Assembly: GCA_002105175.1 (NCBI GenBank)
Contig: MCGE01000016.1
Coordinates: 379,501-443,500, forward strand
Length of the DNA stretch: 64,000 bases
Direction of reading: 5' to 3'
From: Absidia repens
Taxonomy: Eukaryota > Mucoromycota > Mucoromycetes > Mucorales > Cunninghamellaceae
In this document: one piece after another, positions 24,101 through 37,200 of the stretch
Layout: each line of letters opens with the position of its first letter
Position numbering within the stretch: the first letter of the stretch is position 1
Translations under genes and position numbers: made by a program
Notes under the pieces: model-generated
Database searches by the model: none
What the model was told of the DNA's origin: nothing
What the model saw: the letters and a program-made list of their open reading frames with translations, nothing else

Positions 24101-24873
24101 ATTAACCTTTTTATTGCTGGACAAAAGAGGCTACAAGACCGATTTTAGAGGTAAGAAGTTTATGTAAACGGGCAAAAGAAGGGAATCATACCAAAATATA
24201 CTAATGGTGGATGTTTTTTTTTTACAATATATATAAATATATAGGCCTTCGACAATTTTATGAAAACTCGGCCGGATTCTTTGTGCTTGGCTGGTTCTTC
24301 CATTATTTTCCATTTTTTTTGATGGGAAGACAATTGTTTTTACATCACTACATGCCAGCATTGTACTTTGGAATTTTGACATTCTCAGTTGGATTTGATT
24401 TGGTGACGATTCGGTTAATTCAACGAAAACGATTGATGGTTGCATTTGGATGGATATTGGTGATCATTTATGTGTATCGAAGCTTCCTTCCTCTGACTTA
24501 TGGCGAACCATGGACCAAAGCACTGTGTGAAAAAGCTAAATGGCGATCCACATGGGACTTTGATTGCGGAGCGTAAGTATCTACAAGTAGACAAAAATGG
24601 ATTGAAGTTTCACTCAATCAAACAAATGCGTTATTATATAGTTTCCACGATAATCTATCGGATTACGCTGATCATCATGTGAATCAAATTGGTGGGGCAC
24701 TCAGTAAATTCCAGGACGCCTTCAAAAGCTATATGGCCAAGGATGAAAATCGGGAATTGGCTCCAGAAGTCGCAGACATAGTGAATAAGATCTCTGATGC
24801 AATCAATGCTGGGAATGGAAATCAAGATAACCTGGTTTCGGAGGCTCCTACAGGAATCAATGGTTTGAACTAG
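21128..24873 (+). CDS. PMT2: Dolichyl-phosphate-mannose protein O-mannosyltransferase, PMT2 type
   Basis: Fourteen exons join to 907 aa: 21128-21657, 21737-21812, 21881-21957, 22047-22198, 22274-22382, 22462-22621, 22719-22902, 22977-23072, 23140-23341, 23424-23695, 23779-23909, 23976-24150, 24245-24572 and 24642-24873. A Ser/Pro-rich cytosolic tail (1-150) precedes the first membrane helix. The luminal loop-1 acid pair is present (FDEVHFGGFASKY), followed by DVHPPLAKM. The MIR region carries GSKVYIRHEATHGGYLHSH, QQVTLYPHRDDNNWW and ALFSHNVKLPDWGWGQQEVT. Hydrophobic helices follow to about residue 830, then a hydrophilic C-terminal extension. Known: PMT enzymes add the first mannose to Ser/Thr in the ER; PMT2-type proteins usually pair with PMT1 types. 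The MIR loop wording fits PMT2 better than PMT1 or PMT4. Confidence 0.93.
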
Positions 24874-25218
24874 TATAGTATTAGGTTAGTAGTTTTAGTC
24901 ATTATTGTTTTTATTGCTGTTGAACAGATTTGTGTGGAAAAATCAAGTGCTGACTCTTTTCTTCTTACCAGCCAATTAGACTTTTTGTGCAACATATGTC
25001 TTGTACCCAAAAAAAATAAAGGTGAACCTTTGTGTTGCTCAATTACATACTCCGACATTACTGGCTTCCTTTTAAACATTTTATTTTTTTTATTCTTTTA
25101 CTTCTTTTTTTTCTTTCTCCTCTTCTTTTACCCCTTTTGATTTATTGATCCTACCCCTTCCTTTCTCCTTCCATTCTCTTCTCTTTTTACTCTTCTTCCA
25201 TTATTACTTTAGGATTGA

Positions 25219-27720
25219 ATGCTAACCAGGCTTGCAACCTTATTGGTTGTTACCACGACTAGTATTGGATTTGTTTATTGTCGTAAGTAAAAAATTGGAA
25301 CAATAAGATCAAAAAAAAAAGTCAATATTTACTCACTAATACGGACTCGCTTTTACTATCATTATTATTCAGAAAATACAACTACCCAATGTGTTCAATA
25401 CCCCGCTGATGGTATTTGTGCGGTAATAAAAACAGCAACAATAACAATGAAAAATGAAAATGATACTAATATGTTTTTCATTTTTTGCCATTGTTTCAAA
25501 TAGAATTATATCAAAACTCCTATTTATACACAAATTGGAGTCAATGCCACCGATCAACAATTTCTTTCGACGCTACCAAAATTGAAGCAAACTATGGGAG
25601 CAATTGATCCTAGTTGTGTCGACACTTACTATCGGTACGCTTGCTCTTCATCTTACCCGGCGTGTAGTACAAATGGAGGTATTATACAATAATCAAATCC
25701 AAAGATCGTCCACTAAATCATGATTTATTCTATTCATTTTATTTATAGGCAAAACTACATTACTGGGCGGATGTTTATCAACATGCAATGAAGTGAAACG
25801 TACATGTGGATTACTATTCAACCTCACCAATCAAACACATCTTTTACCTGATTGTTCAGCAATATCGCCATCCACAAATTCACCCCTTCAATCGGATAAC
25901 AGTTGTAATCTGATCCCACCTACAGGTAAATAAATAAATAAACAAAAAAGGCTAATAGTAATTCATAGCTTTATATTATAGTCGATGATCAACATAGTGG
26001 CCTTAACTTATCTGCTCTTCCAGCTAATACTGTGCTTGCCAATTGTCCCGCCCCGTTCCTTATTGATCCTATCGCTCGAGAAGATCCGACGAAATCGACC
26101 AATTCAATCAGTTGTCGATTTGGCTGTTGTGTCCCTTGCCCTTACCAAAACTACGTAATATATATATATATATATTTCTATCTTAGTATTAAGTTGCTTG
26201 ATGGTTTATTCAAATGCTCACCCTTTTCTTCTTTGATTTACATATACTGTATATGTTGCAGTTTTATTACGAAGGTTGGACTGAACATGCATTCTTTGCC
26301 ACTGATATCTTACGGTCTGTGTCTGCTGTAGCTGTCTTCTTCATTATGTTTAGCTATTTGGTTTTACCAGACAAACGAAGGTAGCAAAAAAAAAAAAAAA
26401 AAAGAATACACATCAAGCATTGTATATTGAAAAAGTTAACTCAACTGATCGTTCTTCTTTTGCCATAGACATCCTTCATTGTTGATTTTAAACTTTTCCA
26501 TAGCCATGTTTTTGTTTAGCGTCGTTGCGTTTTTTTCTGTGGGTGATCCGAAGAAACTTCAATGTGCAGATTCCATTACCCCTAGTACTCAACAAAATAA
26601 CAATTTGTGCGCCGCTCAAGGTGCCATTCTGATGTTCTCGTCTTTGGCTACTGTTCTCTGGTGCTCAGCTTTAATTATCAATGTAAATTCCGCAAAGAAT
26701 TGGGGAGGGGGGGCTTACATTATCATATTAACATCCGTTTTTTTTTTTTATTATTATCATTATTATCGCACATATCAGCTTCACCTTCACACAGTATGGT
26801 CATCAAATTTTTTTACGAATCGGTACCTTTTATTGAACCTCATCTGCTGGGGGATACCTGCTGCTTTTATGGGTACTGCTCTCGGAATGAATCAAATCCA
26901 ATATGAATTTGCAAATCTGTGCCTTGTCTCTTTGGAAGAAATCTTTAACTTATTCTTTTATCCCATGGCTGCCATCGTAATTCCAAGTTTTGTCCTTCAT
27001 ATGTGTACATTTTTGTATATTGCTAAGGTATGAAAAAAAAGTATACTTGGAGAATCAAAATATTGATACTTTCCCTCTTTCTCCACCATCGTATATAGAT
27101 CGCTGTGCGGGAAGGAATCGAATCGGATATGTCCCAGTCAGCCTCAAATGCATCAGTTGGCAAAACCCAGCGAGCAATCAGACACAAGCATGTCATTCAA
27201 GCTGTCCACATTCAATGGCGGGCCCTTCTTTTGGCAGTTATTGCATGCGCCACCGTTCTGTTTTATTGGGTAAACAATGGAAATTACACTAACAAACAAG
27301 CAGAATAACTTACTTTAATAATATAGATTTTTTATTTCACACAAATTCGGCATGTATCTGATCTTGCCAATGATGTCTCCATTCTTGACAGCTGGCTTCA
27401 ATGTATGATTACCCCCGGAAATACTCAAAACTCATGTGTTGATATTGTTAGTGGCCATTTACCTCCATTTGGATTGATGGTAGCCGCTGAAGCTTTGGTC
27501 AGTGTAATAGGCATCTCGGTTTTGTAAGTTGCGGAAACAGAAGATGAAGAAGAAAAGCGCCGATACTTATTGATTTATTTACACTTTATAAAATTATAGC
27601 TTGGTGTTTGCTAAACGATCTATCTTTATTGAATGGAATGACTTGATTTATAATGTCCGGGTTTATTTGGGCGGTCGTGACAAGGCCGAAAAACATGGTG
27701 AACAATTCTTCCAGCTTTGA
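25219..27720 (+). CDS. Frizzled/Smoothened-like seven-helix receptor with cysteine-rich domain
   Basis: Eleven exons join to 569 aa: 25219-25282, 25373-25422, 25504-25678, 25749-25925, 25982-26154, 26262-26380, 26469-26682, 26779-27027, 27099-27269, 27327-27523 and 27600-27720. Seen: a signal peptide (about 1-20); a cysteine-rich domain (about 28-150) with blocks CVQYPADGIC, SCVDTYYRYACSSSYPAC, GGCLSTCNEVKRTCG and LLPDC, the order of a Frizzled CRD; several N-x-S/T sites; a second Cys patch before helix 1 (CRFGCCVPCPYQNY); and about seven hydrophobic segments from 225 to 530. The short tail has KRSIFIEW where animal Frizzleds have KTxxxW. Known: Frizzled-family receptors with CRDs occur in animals and Dictyostelium, and Frizzled-like genes were reported in early-diverging fungi. 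Ligand and output are unknown; classical Wnt is not expected in fungi. Confidence 0.82.
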
Positions 27721-28542
27721 TCTTCTTTTGAAATTTGTACTTTTGTGGTCCCCACTAATATTGTTGACGCTTGATCACTCCTGCCAATATTTATTATCTA
27801 ACCATTTATTTTCTGTAGTTATTATTCCAAGTAGTTTATTTAGTTTATATTCTTTTATATATATATTTATCGTTTAGTAGCATGATTTATCTCTTGTCAT
27901 TCAATAAAAAAAAATCTATGTCTATGTATATGCTCTTTTGCTTTGTGTATGTGTTTTTTTTACAGTGTATGTATCATGCTTTGCCGATAGGACGTTGGTT
28001 GACAAACTCCATGCCAAGATTTTTATTATGATACAAACCTCTTCAAGGCAGAGACGATGTTAAAGTTACCTGTGATTTATTTATTTTTTCTCAGTGTTCT
28101 TTTTTTCTGAAAACGCTTGAGGTTGATCATCGACGTCTTGTTAATGTACCATGGATGGAAAGTCAAAACGCACAGGTTGAACTTTAAAAAGAGAATATCG
28201 TTGCATCACGTTTCTTAAACAAGATGTACTTGACTCTTCCTTTTTTATTATTATTTATCATGACGGCATATAAAATAGTCTGTTGTGGGAATAAATGAGA
28301 CACAATTGAAGTAGTACTGACTGGTACGTGCAGCAAAAAGATGTGCAGTACAATAAAGTCACATTTTTTTATTATTCCCATATTTGTGATCTGGATTGGG
28401 AACTGAGAAAAATGGAATGATGTTAATTTTGTTCAAGGTTACCTAGGCTATCGGTGTAAATCGCCTTTTTCCTTATTTATCAAACCATTTGTTTCAACAC
28501 AATCTTTTCAATGGACGTTCCTGCATTTCCTGGAACACTTGG

Positions 28543-28575
<33 letters not shown>

Positions 28576-29429
28576 CAATCAGGACGATCATAGATCAGCT
28601 GAAAACTATAAGTTAATATTTGGAGTTTTGTTGATTTATTTGAAAAATGATGGGGTGGAGGGGAAGGGGAATATATGGAGAACTAACATAGTAAATATAA
28701 CCACAAATAATAGCCAAACTAATTCTAATAGATCATGGAGCCTGCCAAGTGAGCGAAATGATCGCCATTGATTCTTTTTCAGCAAGATAAAATACTTTGG
28801 CGCAAAAACTAATGTAAATGCACCCCTAAATTTCAGTCGGAAACCGTTAGTAAATAAGTTTCATCAAAGGTATATCCATCATGATAAAAGGGCATAAAAA
28901 AATATCAGTATCATACTATATATAACTAGCTACCAACTAAATTCCTGTCAGATAATAGTAAACAGCCAGTAAAAATATAAAAAATCACTGAGAATAAGGC
29001 CATTAAGTGCAAGACGAATATTATAACCAAAACGTCAAGTTTTCTGTACGATGCTCTTTTCGTTTTCTATGTAATGTTTACCTTTAAATGATCAAGTACA
29101 ATAATCGATTGGGTATTAGCTGAAATTGATTTACTGTATGCTGATGAATAAAAGGTAGATCTATATTGAAAACTGCAAGCGAAGGGATAGTCCCGTTGCG
29201 CCACAGGAAGAAAACTACCATGCGATTGCTGTCAGGATAATGGGGTTTCGATATTGAATGCAGGGTTCCTTTCATGAGAAGAGAACTGTTATGTTGATTA
29301 TGTTACATGACGTTGAGTGCTATAAGAAAGAAGATCAAGCAAAAAAGAATAAGGCTTTCTTTGTATCCACCAATAAAAAAAAAATGCCCAACCCAAATTC
29401 TCCAGAAGAGAGATAAATCTAAACTGGTT
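27721..29429. other. Spacer with poly(A) tract
   Basis: No gene is visible. A 29-nt A run lies at about 28546-28574. AATAAAAAA at about 27903 could serve as the receptor gene's polyadenylation signal. Confidence 0.5.
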
Positions 29430-30175
29430 TCAAATCCCGCCCACGTGAATATTTATTTACTCCTATTTTTTTTTTCCCGCTTCCCTTTCTTTTTCATTTT
29501 TCATTTTTTTTTTTTTTTTCACCATTCAACTTTTGAATTTTTTCCGGACGTAGATTAGTGTCAGGACTAGTTTAGAAGCTTTTTCAGCTCAGAGATTACA
29601 ACATGCATGGGAAAACCCTTTCATTTTGGATTAAGAATTTTAGATTCACCATTAGCTGGCTTTTTAGAACCTCCATTAGATTAGTTTAGTGTTAGTTTGA
29701 TCATAGAATGTATCTATCTCTAAATAAAATATGTCTCTTTTTCTACTCTTTAATAAAATATATCTCTTTTTCTATTCTTTAATGAAAGTGTCCCACTAGT
29801 CTCTCTCATATCTTGATTCAGACATTCCTTTTTTTATTGCCTTTACCATTAGTGTTGATTATTGTTATAGTGTACTTCGATATCTGATTTCTTTATAGTC
29901 TTTCCCATGCATTGCACTGTAAATTGTACTAAGTCCTCTTCTTCTTTTTATTGTTTTTTTTATTTTTTCTTTTTTCTTTTTTTGAAAACTGTCCGTTTAA
30001 ATTAATGCTGACCGTTCTTCAGATTTCCCATTTATCCCCATTATGTTAACTTTATTAGATCCTTTATTACAATGAACATTTTCTTTTAGTACAGTGACCA
30101 TGGGTTATACTTCAATACTTTTTTTTTTATTAACCACCCTCTGACCCACTAGATAGTAAACGATATTATCGTGGT
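29430..30175 (+). repeat. Dispersed repeat, copy E (full length)
   Basis: Starts TTCAAATCCCGCCCACGTGAAT (block at 29437-29447) and continues with T-rich sequence, CACCATTCAACTTTTG, GATTAGTGTCAGGACTAGT (exact in copy D), ACAACATGCATGGG, the TTAGTTTAGTGTTAGTTTG block, repeated TAATAAAATAT.TCTCTTTTTCT units, GTCCCACTAGTCTC, TTATTACAATGAAC and CTCTGACCCACTAGATAGTA. Sequence upstream of TTCAAAT is not shared with other copies, which defines the left end. Confidence 0.75.
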
Positions 30176-30494
30176 TAGTTTATAAACCCCCATGAAACAC
30201 ATGCTTTCTAGTTCAGCCATTGTCACTCTTCCCCCTTCCCTACCTCCCCTCTACCTATTTCCATTTTTCGGTCAGTAGCAAAATAAATGTCTATAATTTT
30301 CAAAATATATCAGCACTATAATTCCCCATCAATCTATGGTAAACCAATCAAAAATATTCAACAATCCCTAGCTTGTTTTCACGTTTATTCTTTATTTTTA
30401 TTTTTTATTAAAAATAACAAAATCGCATTGATATTCAAACACTAATAAATATACTATATTACTCTATACTGTGTTGTACTATACTATACTAAAT

Positions 30495-33400
30495 CTAAAA
30501 TTTCCAGTCATCCGGAATAGTTTCAGCCCATCTAAATTTTTCAACCAAAGTTTTGCTATACACCTTTTCCATAGGAACTTCATAAGTTCGACACCATGCC
30601 ACAATGATACGAGGGTCAATATAGTTCATTTTTGAGGTTCCGAGAGAGATTTCCTTGTTTTCTTCCTTGTCCGTGGCTTGAATCTTGGTGGCATTGATCC
30701 GTTCATCCAGTTTTTCGATCTTGGCGAGCAGTTTTTCCACATTCATGGTAGCAGCTACCTCCACTTTCCCAGTCTTGCGCTCCTTATCCAATTGGGCCTT
30801 CAATTCATCGACCTTTTTGAGTTTATCTTGTAATTCCGATTTGGGTAATGGTGCCTTGCCTTCGGACTTTAGCCTGTCATTTTGTTTGTCGAATTTCACT
30901 TTGGCCTTTTCACGTTCCTTTTCAATAGTTTGAATGTCGTATTCCTTGATCCAGTCATCTTCGAGATCAGATTCATCTACAGCAAGGTTGGGTCGTCTCT
31001 TTTTGATGGACTTGTCCAGTGCAAATAGTTGTTTTCGAAGTTTCATGCGTTGGTATTTGGTTGCACGCAGCTAATTCAAAACCACGAACGAAAACATAAT
31101 AACAAAAAAGTTAGTTTCCTTCATCAACATACAAACACAATTTTTCCACTATACCTTGTCGGCAATTTTCATCATTTGTTGACCATGGGATTTGGAAGCA
31201 GCACGTTGATGGTTACAAAGGACAGCCACTTCCCGATTGGCGCGATTGAAAGATAATATTCTGTCGTGTATGGTGTCTGTCTTGCTGGTGAGTTTGTCTA
31301 ATTGTTGTTGGCAAGTAAAGGAAGCATTGTAGGTACGGAATACTTTTGCGGATAATCCAGGCATATAGTTATTCAGATGTTTGTTCAGGCCAGTAGTCTA
31401 AAGAGCGAGAAAGTCAAATAAAATATAATGTCTACGTCAGTAAAAGTGCAACTTTCCTCTATTTTTTTTTTCGGCATTACCGTTAACCGATCGAAAATAG
31501 CATTCCCAGGACCAACTTGTTTTTGAAACAGCCGGAGATTCTTGAAGACTTGGGTTTCCACCTGCACACTGTTTTCATATCGAATAGAATCCTTACCAAG
31601 GAAGTCGAAGTGAACAGTATTGGGAGATTCCAGAGTAATATGTTCATAACGCAAAGAGCAGCAACCCACGGTATCAGCTTCTTCATCACCTTTTTCGTTA
31701 CCAGCCCGAAGAGCCAGTCGATCGATCAAATACATAGCAGTGGCGCGTTGTCGTGTTTCGGTAAGTTTGTCCTTGAGATCATTTGTATAGTTTTTGCGAA
31801 TCCGGTCAACGTGTCCCTATAGAAAATCACTGGTCAGTAAAAAATCTTGAATCGATTACCATTAAACAGTTTTTTTTTTATAATTGTATTTGTGCTTACC
31901 TTAAGTTCCCGAGCTTTGTCAAATTTCTTCATATCGCTTTGGCCTTTCCATGAAGAGTTGGCAGATAAAAATACATATTTGGACGTATCGTTGATATTTT
32001 CCTTCCAAGTGGCCAACCAAGTTGCTTGTTGATCATGGACAATTTTACCCCATTTGTGACCAGGCAGAGCAGGAGGAATTTTGCTGTCCTTCGAAAGATT
32101 GAGTGTGATTTGTTCAGGATATACACGCAACTAATAAATAGGAGAATGATACGGGTTAGAGTCAGTATATATAAAGTTTGACATAGAATCCTTACCTTCA
32201 ATCTACCCGTTTTGGGGTGATCACCACGACCACGGAATAAGCCTGGAGGTTCAATACGGAAGTTCCCAATCTTTTCTTTCCTGCCATCCACATTTGCATA
32301 AATGAAGGACTGTTCCACAGCGATGCGTTCTTCCTTGATTTTCTATAATTTACACAATTGTATCAAATATATAGTAATAATGAAAGATTAGTCAGATTAG
32401 CCGTTCCGCAAGTTTACAGTTTCTTTGTTTTTGTTTTTTTTACAAAGAACTTACCAATTTTTCTTCCTTTGTCATTTGCTTCTTTCGTTCCTTGTCCAAT
32501 TCAAACTTTTGCCACATAGGTCGGAAGTCACATTTTTCAAAACTGGTCATTTTGGGATTCTAAATTAGGATACAAAAAAAAAAAAAAAGGTCAACTGCCA
32601 GATACATTGTCAATTTTCCCTTCAAATAACCATGCTTTTACTCACCTTGGGGCTTTTGGCCAATACTTTTTGGAAGTCCTCAAAGAAATTCTTCTGGAAA
32701 GTTGGATTGGCGCCATGATCACTTTCCAACAGTGCCGCAAAGAAACTAGCCACTTCTTCAGCTTCAGGGGTCAACTTGACAGATTTGCCATCGTATTTCA
32801 TTTGGATACCATGAGGGACATATTCAGGAGGGAAAAGCACACCATTATGGGAAAGCTGAGTCCATTTAATGCCATTATCGTCCAGTCCATTATCACCAGC
32901 TCCATTTTCCATTTCTTGTTCCCACCATCTGTAAACATCTTCTTCTACCTTGACTTCCTTCTTGGGTTTTTTGTTGGTTGGGGCAGATTCAGCTTTGACA
33001 GGGGTTGCACGTTTGAGAGATTTGGTCTGTGTCACCTATAGAAAAGGGTTGAGTCCATTTTGTCGTTGTATTGTCCTGATTTCATTTTTTGTCCGTGATA
33101 ATTACCTTTGCTTCCTTGACTTGTTTGGTAGTCTTCTTTTGCTTCTTTGCCTAGAAGGATAAGTGATAATGCAAAAGGTTGATTCAATGGATAAATATCA
33201 GTGACACGTAAACAAACAGTATAAAAAGTTAGTATATATTTACAAGTTGCGATCTATGGTTCGTTTCCATCATGTACTTACCAGAGGAATATCATCATCA
33301 CTACTGTCTTCTTCCTTGACTTGTCGTTTTACCACCACAGGCTTTCGTTTGGCCAAAGGAACGTCATCGTCGTCGCTACTTTCTTCCTTGATGGGTTGCT

Positions 33401-33991
33401 CTTTGGCTGTTGCTGATCTTCGTCGAGCCAATGGAATATCATCATCGTCGCTAGCTTCCGTAGTCCGCTGCTTCTTCACCGTGCTCAAGTTGCGTTTGTT
33501 GGCCTTCACAGGAGTATCCAGCTTTTTCTTGATGGTCTGTGGCTTTGTTGAAGAGGATGAGTGTCTTGCCAGGGGAATATCTTCGTCGCTACTAGATTCT
33601 TCCTTCACCACTTTAGTCATCGACTTGCGTTTGGTAAGAGGTACATCGTCTTCGTCGTCGTCACTGCTAGATCCTTCCTTTACTACCCTGGGAATCGCCT
33701 TGAATTTCGTAAGGGGGACATCGTCATCGTCACTGTCATCGTCCTTGATAGTGGCAGAAGTCAAAGCTTGAGATGGATCGGGAGTAGTGTCATCAACAGC
33801 GAGTGGATCAGAGTTAGGCCCGGTCCCTTGAATGGTTTAAAATGTTTGCCCGTAAAAAAAAAGGGGTGAATAAAAGGGTGTTAGTAATGTATCAAGATGA
33901 AATTAAGACAGGCCATACCCAGCTTACGTTTTAATTTGGTGATGCTGTTGTTTCTTTTGGAAAGAGGGATTTCGTCTTCTGAATCAGACAT
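30495..33991 (-). CDS. TOP1: DNA topoisomerase I (type IB)
   Basis: Ten exons join to 893 aa: 33991-33928, 33826-33282, 33150-33106, 33035-32646, 32559-32455, 32342-32196, 32130-31900, 31816-31481, 31397-31155 and 31070-30495. After exon 1 all exons begin in phase 0. Residues 1-210 are a charged tail with seven modules of the form S-D/E run, I/V-P-L, then Lys/Arg. The core starts near 240 ([30 protein letters not shown]) and includes RNFR-like [38 protein letters not shown] (first catalytic Arg), TYNAS (Arg just before) and LCNHQRA (His). The C-terminal domain has NYIDPR with the nucleophile Tyr852. Known: it relaxes supercoils ahead of polymerases through a 3'-phosphotyrosine bond, in the nucleus. 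All catalytic residues appear intact. Confidence 0.97.
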
Positions 33992-34290
33992 GACTAGAAT
34001 TAGAATTGATTAAAGAAAAAAAGAAGTACAAGTAAACAAAGTGTAGAAAAAATTTATGGGAAGTGTGGCGGGGCCCAAATAATTGTATCGCGTATTTGAA
34101 GACTCCAAAAGCAAAATAAAAGACATCCAATCACATCAATCATATTTTCAAGTCATCTGTTTTTCAACATATTGTATATTTTATTTAAAGCGACTTTTAA
34201 AAGCCTAAAATATTTGTACAAAAATTGACACAATAATAAAACAAAAATCTGAATGTATAATGTAGACAAAGGAGAGGAGGAGGAAAATAA

Positions 34291-37200
34291 TTAAGTCCAA
34301 CCAGATGGCCAAGTTTGCTGCTGGTGTTGTTGTTGCTGTTGTTGTTGTTGTTGTTGATGAAGTTGCTGTTGCTGCTGTGATTGTTGTTGACTAATATTCC
34401 CATTGTCGTTGCCTTGAGGAGGGAGTAAATAAGCTGTCCAATCATCCATTTCAATACTGCTTGGGACCGACCAGAAAGGATTATCAGGCCGATTTCTGAA
34501 AAGAGACTGATCAACCATGGGAAGTTGGCTAGGCACCGTTGCATTAGGAATAGAAGATTGTATTGGTATAGGGAACGCATAGCTATTTGCGTTGTTGTGC
34601 TGTGATGAGGATGCGGCTTGTTGTTCTTGCTGCTGGTTTTGGTTTTGCGGTATTGATGATGACGACGATGACGATGCTGTGAATAAATCTGATCCAGGCG
34701 TATTTTGATATAAAGGTTGAAGAGGTTGTTGTTGCATTCCGCTTGCGGCAAATCCAATATTCGACAGTCCAAGTAAAAAGTTTTGCGTAAGACCGTTTGC
34801 TGCGAAATTGAATTGCTGAGATTGATTCATGGTCATCCCATTAGGAGCATTGGTTGTCACGTTCATTTCATCGATTGGTGTAAACATTTGCTCCATATTC
34901 ATGCCGAACTGACGTAGTGAATGTGGATCGGATTCTAAATGAGGGTTGATATTTGCTAATGGTGCTATGCATATTCGAAAAAAAAATCCCCAGGTCAGTT
35001 CAAGGTTATATACCTCAATAAAACCTTTTTTCTTACCTTGATTTCCGTCCTGTTGTATGGAAGAATAAAGGCCATTGATCCAATCTCCGTTAATTACTGA
35101 AGTTGGGGTTGAGCTGGCACTGCTATTTCGGTCGTCATGTTGCTGCACTGAGTTTGGTGTAAATTGTGGATCGTTACTTGGGCTGTTCATAGATTTTCTC
35201 GGCGCCTGGCCACGTCCAACATCCGAAATTCGAGAAGATACTCCAGACTTGATATTATCCGTACCTGATACATCATCATGTTCTACTTTTATCTTTTTGA
35301 TACCGTTGACGTTGTTATGTGTCAATGCTAGGGTTGGTGATAAGGTTGTTGTTGCTGATGCTGATGCTGATGCTGATGCTGATGCTGATGCTGATGTTGA
35401 TGTTGATGCTGATGCTGATGCTGGTGTTGATTCTGATGCGGATATTGAGTTCGTCGGCTTCTTTCCCTTTGTTGATTCTTGGCTCATAGACTGTTTTGAA
35501 TTGTCTTCATCGTCGTCATCGGTATAAGGAATATTTCCCATTTTCATCAATCGTAGGAGTACCTGATGGATTTGACACGCTGCTGTAGAAAGGTTGGAAA
35601 GACGTTTGACCACACGGACCGATTTAACAAGATCACCTTTTGCCACATCGGACACTATACTACCAGAATTCGCGGCTGTATGTATATGAATCAGGGAGGC
35701 AGTAAAGACATGATAAATAGCAAAATTCCAAGACACCAATAAGAAGTCGCGAAAATGCATAGAGGACGCAACATCCACACACCGAGTCGCGGCAGAGGTA
35801 CAAATGGACAGAGACGATACCGATGATTTGGTCTTTTCACTTCCCTCCTTTTCAATAAAAGGTCGATGTAGTAAGATCAACAGTGTGCAATAAGAGAGAT
35901 ACATAAGACCTGTATGTGAAGTAAATCAACAACCCTCACTGCGAGTGAGCGATCATGTTCGTGTCATTGGTCAGTGGGGAAAATAAATAGCTTACCAGAC
36001 ATTGAGAGCAACGGCGTCCGTCCACGGGAGTCCAGTTTTCGGAAATTGGTACCAGAGACTTGCAAAGTAGGAGGTAAGGCAGCCCGCCAATCAGATAAAG
36101 CTTTGTCCAAATATGATACAATCGTGTCGCTGCCATGTTCAGCACTATATTTCTTGGCCCACGGAGTATAAAGACCTTGTAATATATGACCCAGGATTTC
36201 AGATAATTTGACCAGCTGTACAAAGGGTTGGTAAATAGGGATTCTTTCACCTTTTGCTTTTTGGGCCACTGACTTATCCAATGAGGGAAACCTTGGTAGA
36301 TTATCATCCGCGTTGGTATTTGCCGCCATATCCATCACTTCTTCCCATGGCGCACTTTCACTGGGATAGCTTTCATCGCAATCCTATAAATAATGTGTAA
36401 AATAATCAATAAAAAACTTCTTTTTTTTTTGTTTTGGTTTCTAGTAGAGTGTCTTTACTTCATCAAAAATAGTTTGTGGCCTGCCTGTAGATGCCGCACT
36501 CCACTTGTCCATAATGTACACAGCCCACCAAACACGACGCCGCGTTTCCTTTTCGTCTTCAGATATCTCCCACACTTCACTTGAACGATGCAATCCCAAA
36601 TCTTGAGCCTGTGATAATATCATATTCATATTGGATTTCAATATTAGTATTCAGACTCGCATAATTGCATAATATACTGTACATACCATTCGAATAGCAG
36701 CTGCATTGATAAGCCATCCGCCTGTCATTTTTCCATCCATACTTGCTCGGTGGTTTTGGGCAATAACCAATGCCTGAATGGTAGCGATATTTGGATTGTA
36801 GCGACCGCGGACATACTTGATCAAATTGTCAAAAAGTCGTTCCGATCCACCATCAGGAATTTGCCATCCATCAATATCGTCGTCAAAGGCTTCAGTCACA
36901 GCAGTTTCATCTCCAAAAAGTTGACAGGTTTCTATGTATCGCGTTGCTGCTCCATACATGGCATTGAGTAACGGCGCGGAGGGATAATCATCAGCAAGAC
37001 CACGATATTGGTTGAGAAACAAGGTCTTGTTCACAACAGGAAGCCCAGGATGTATATATGCAAAGTATCTAATAATGAGAAGATAAAAAGATTATTATAT
37101 AGACATGTATTGGTATCGCTTAATGATTCTCACTTACATTTTCATCAATCGATCACTGGTAGCCTTTGTAATATCAGCCACCTTGAATATCCAATCTTCG

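Noticed and set aside
35075..35527. Plus-strand frame with Asp-Ala/Asp-Val repeats
   Set aside because: It is the opposite-strand shadow of the Ser-Ala coding hexanucleotide repeat in the minus-strand regulator.
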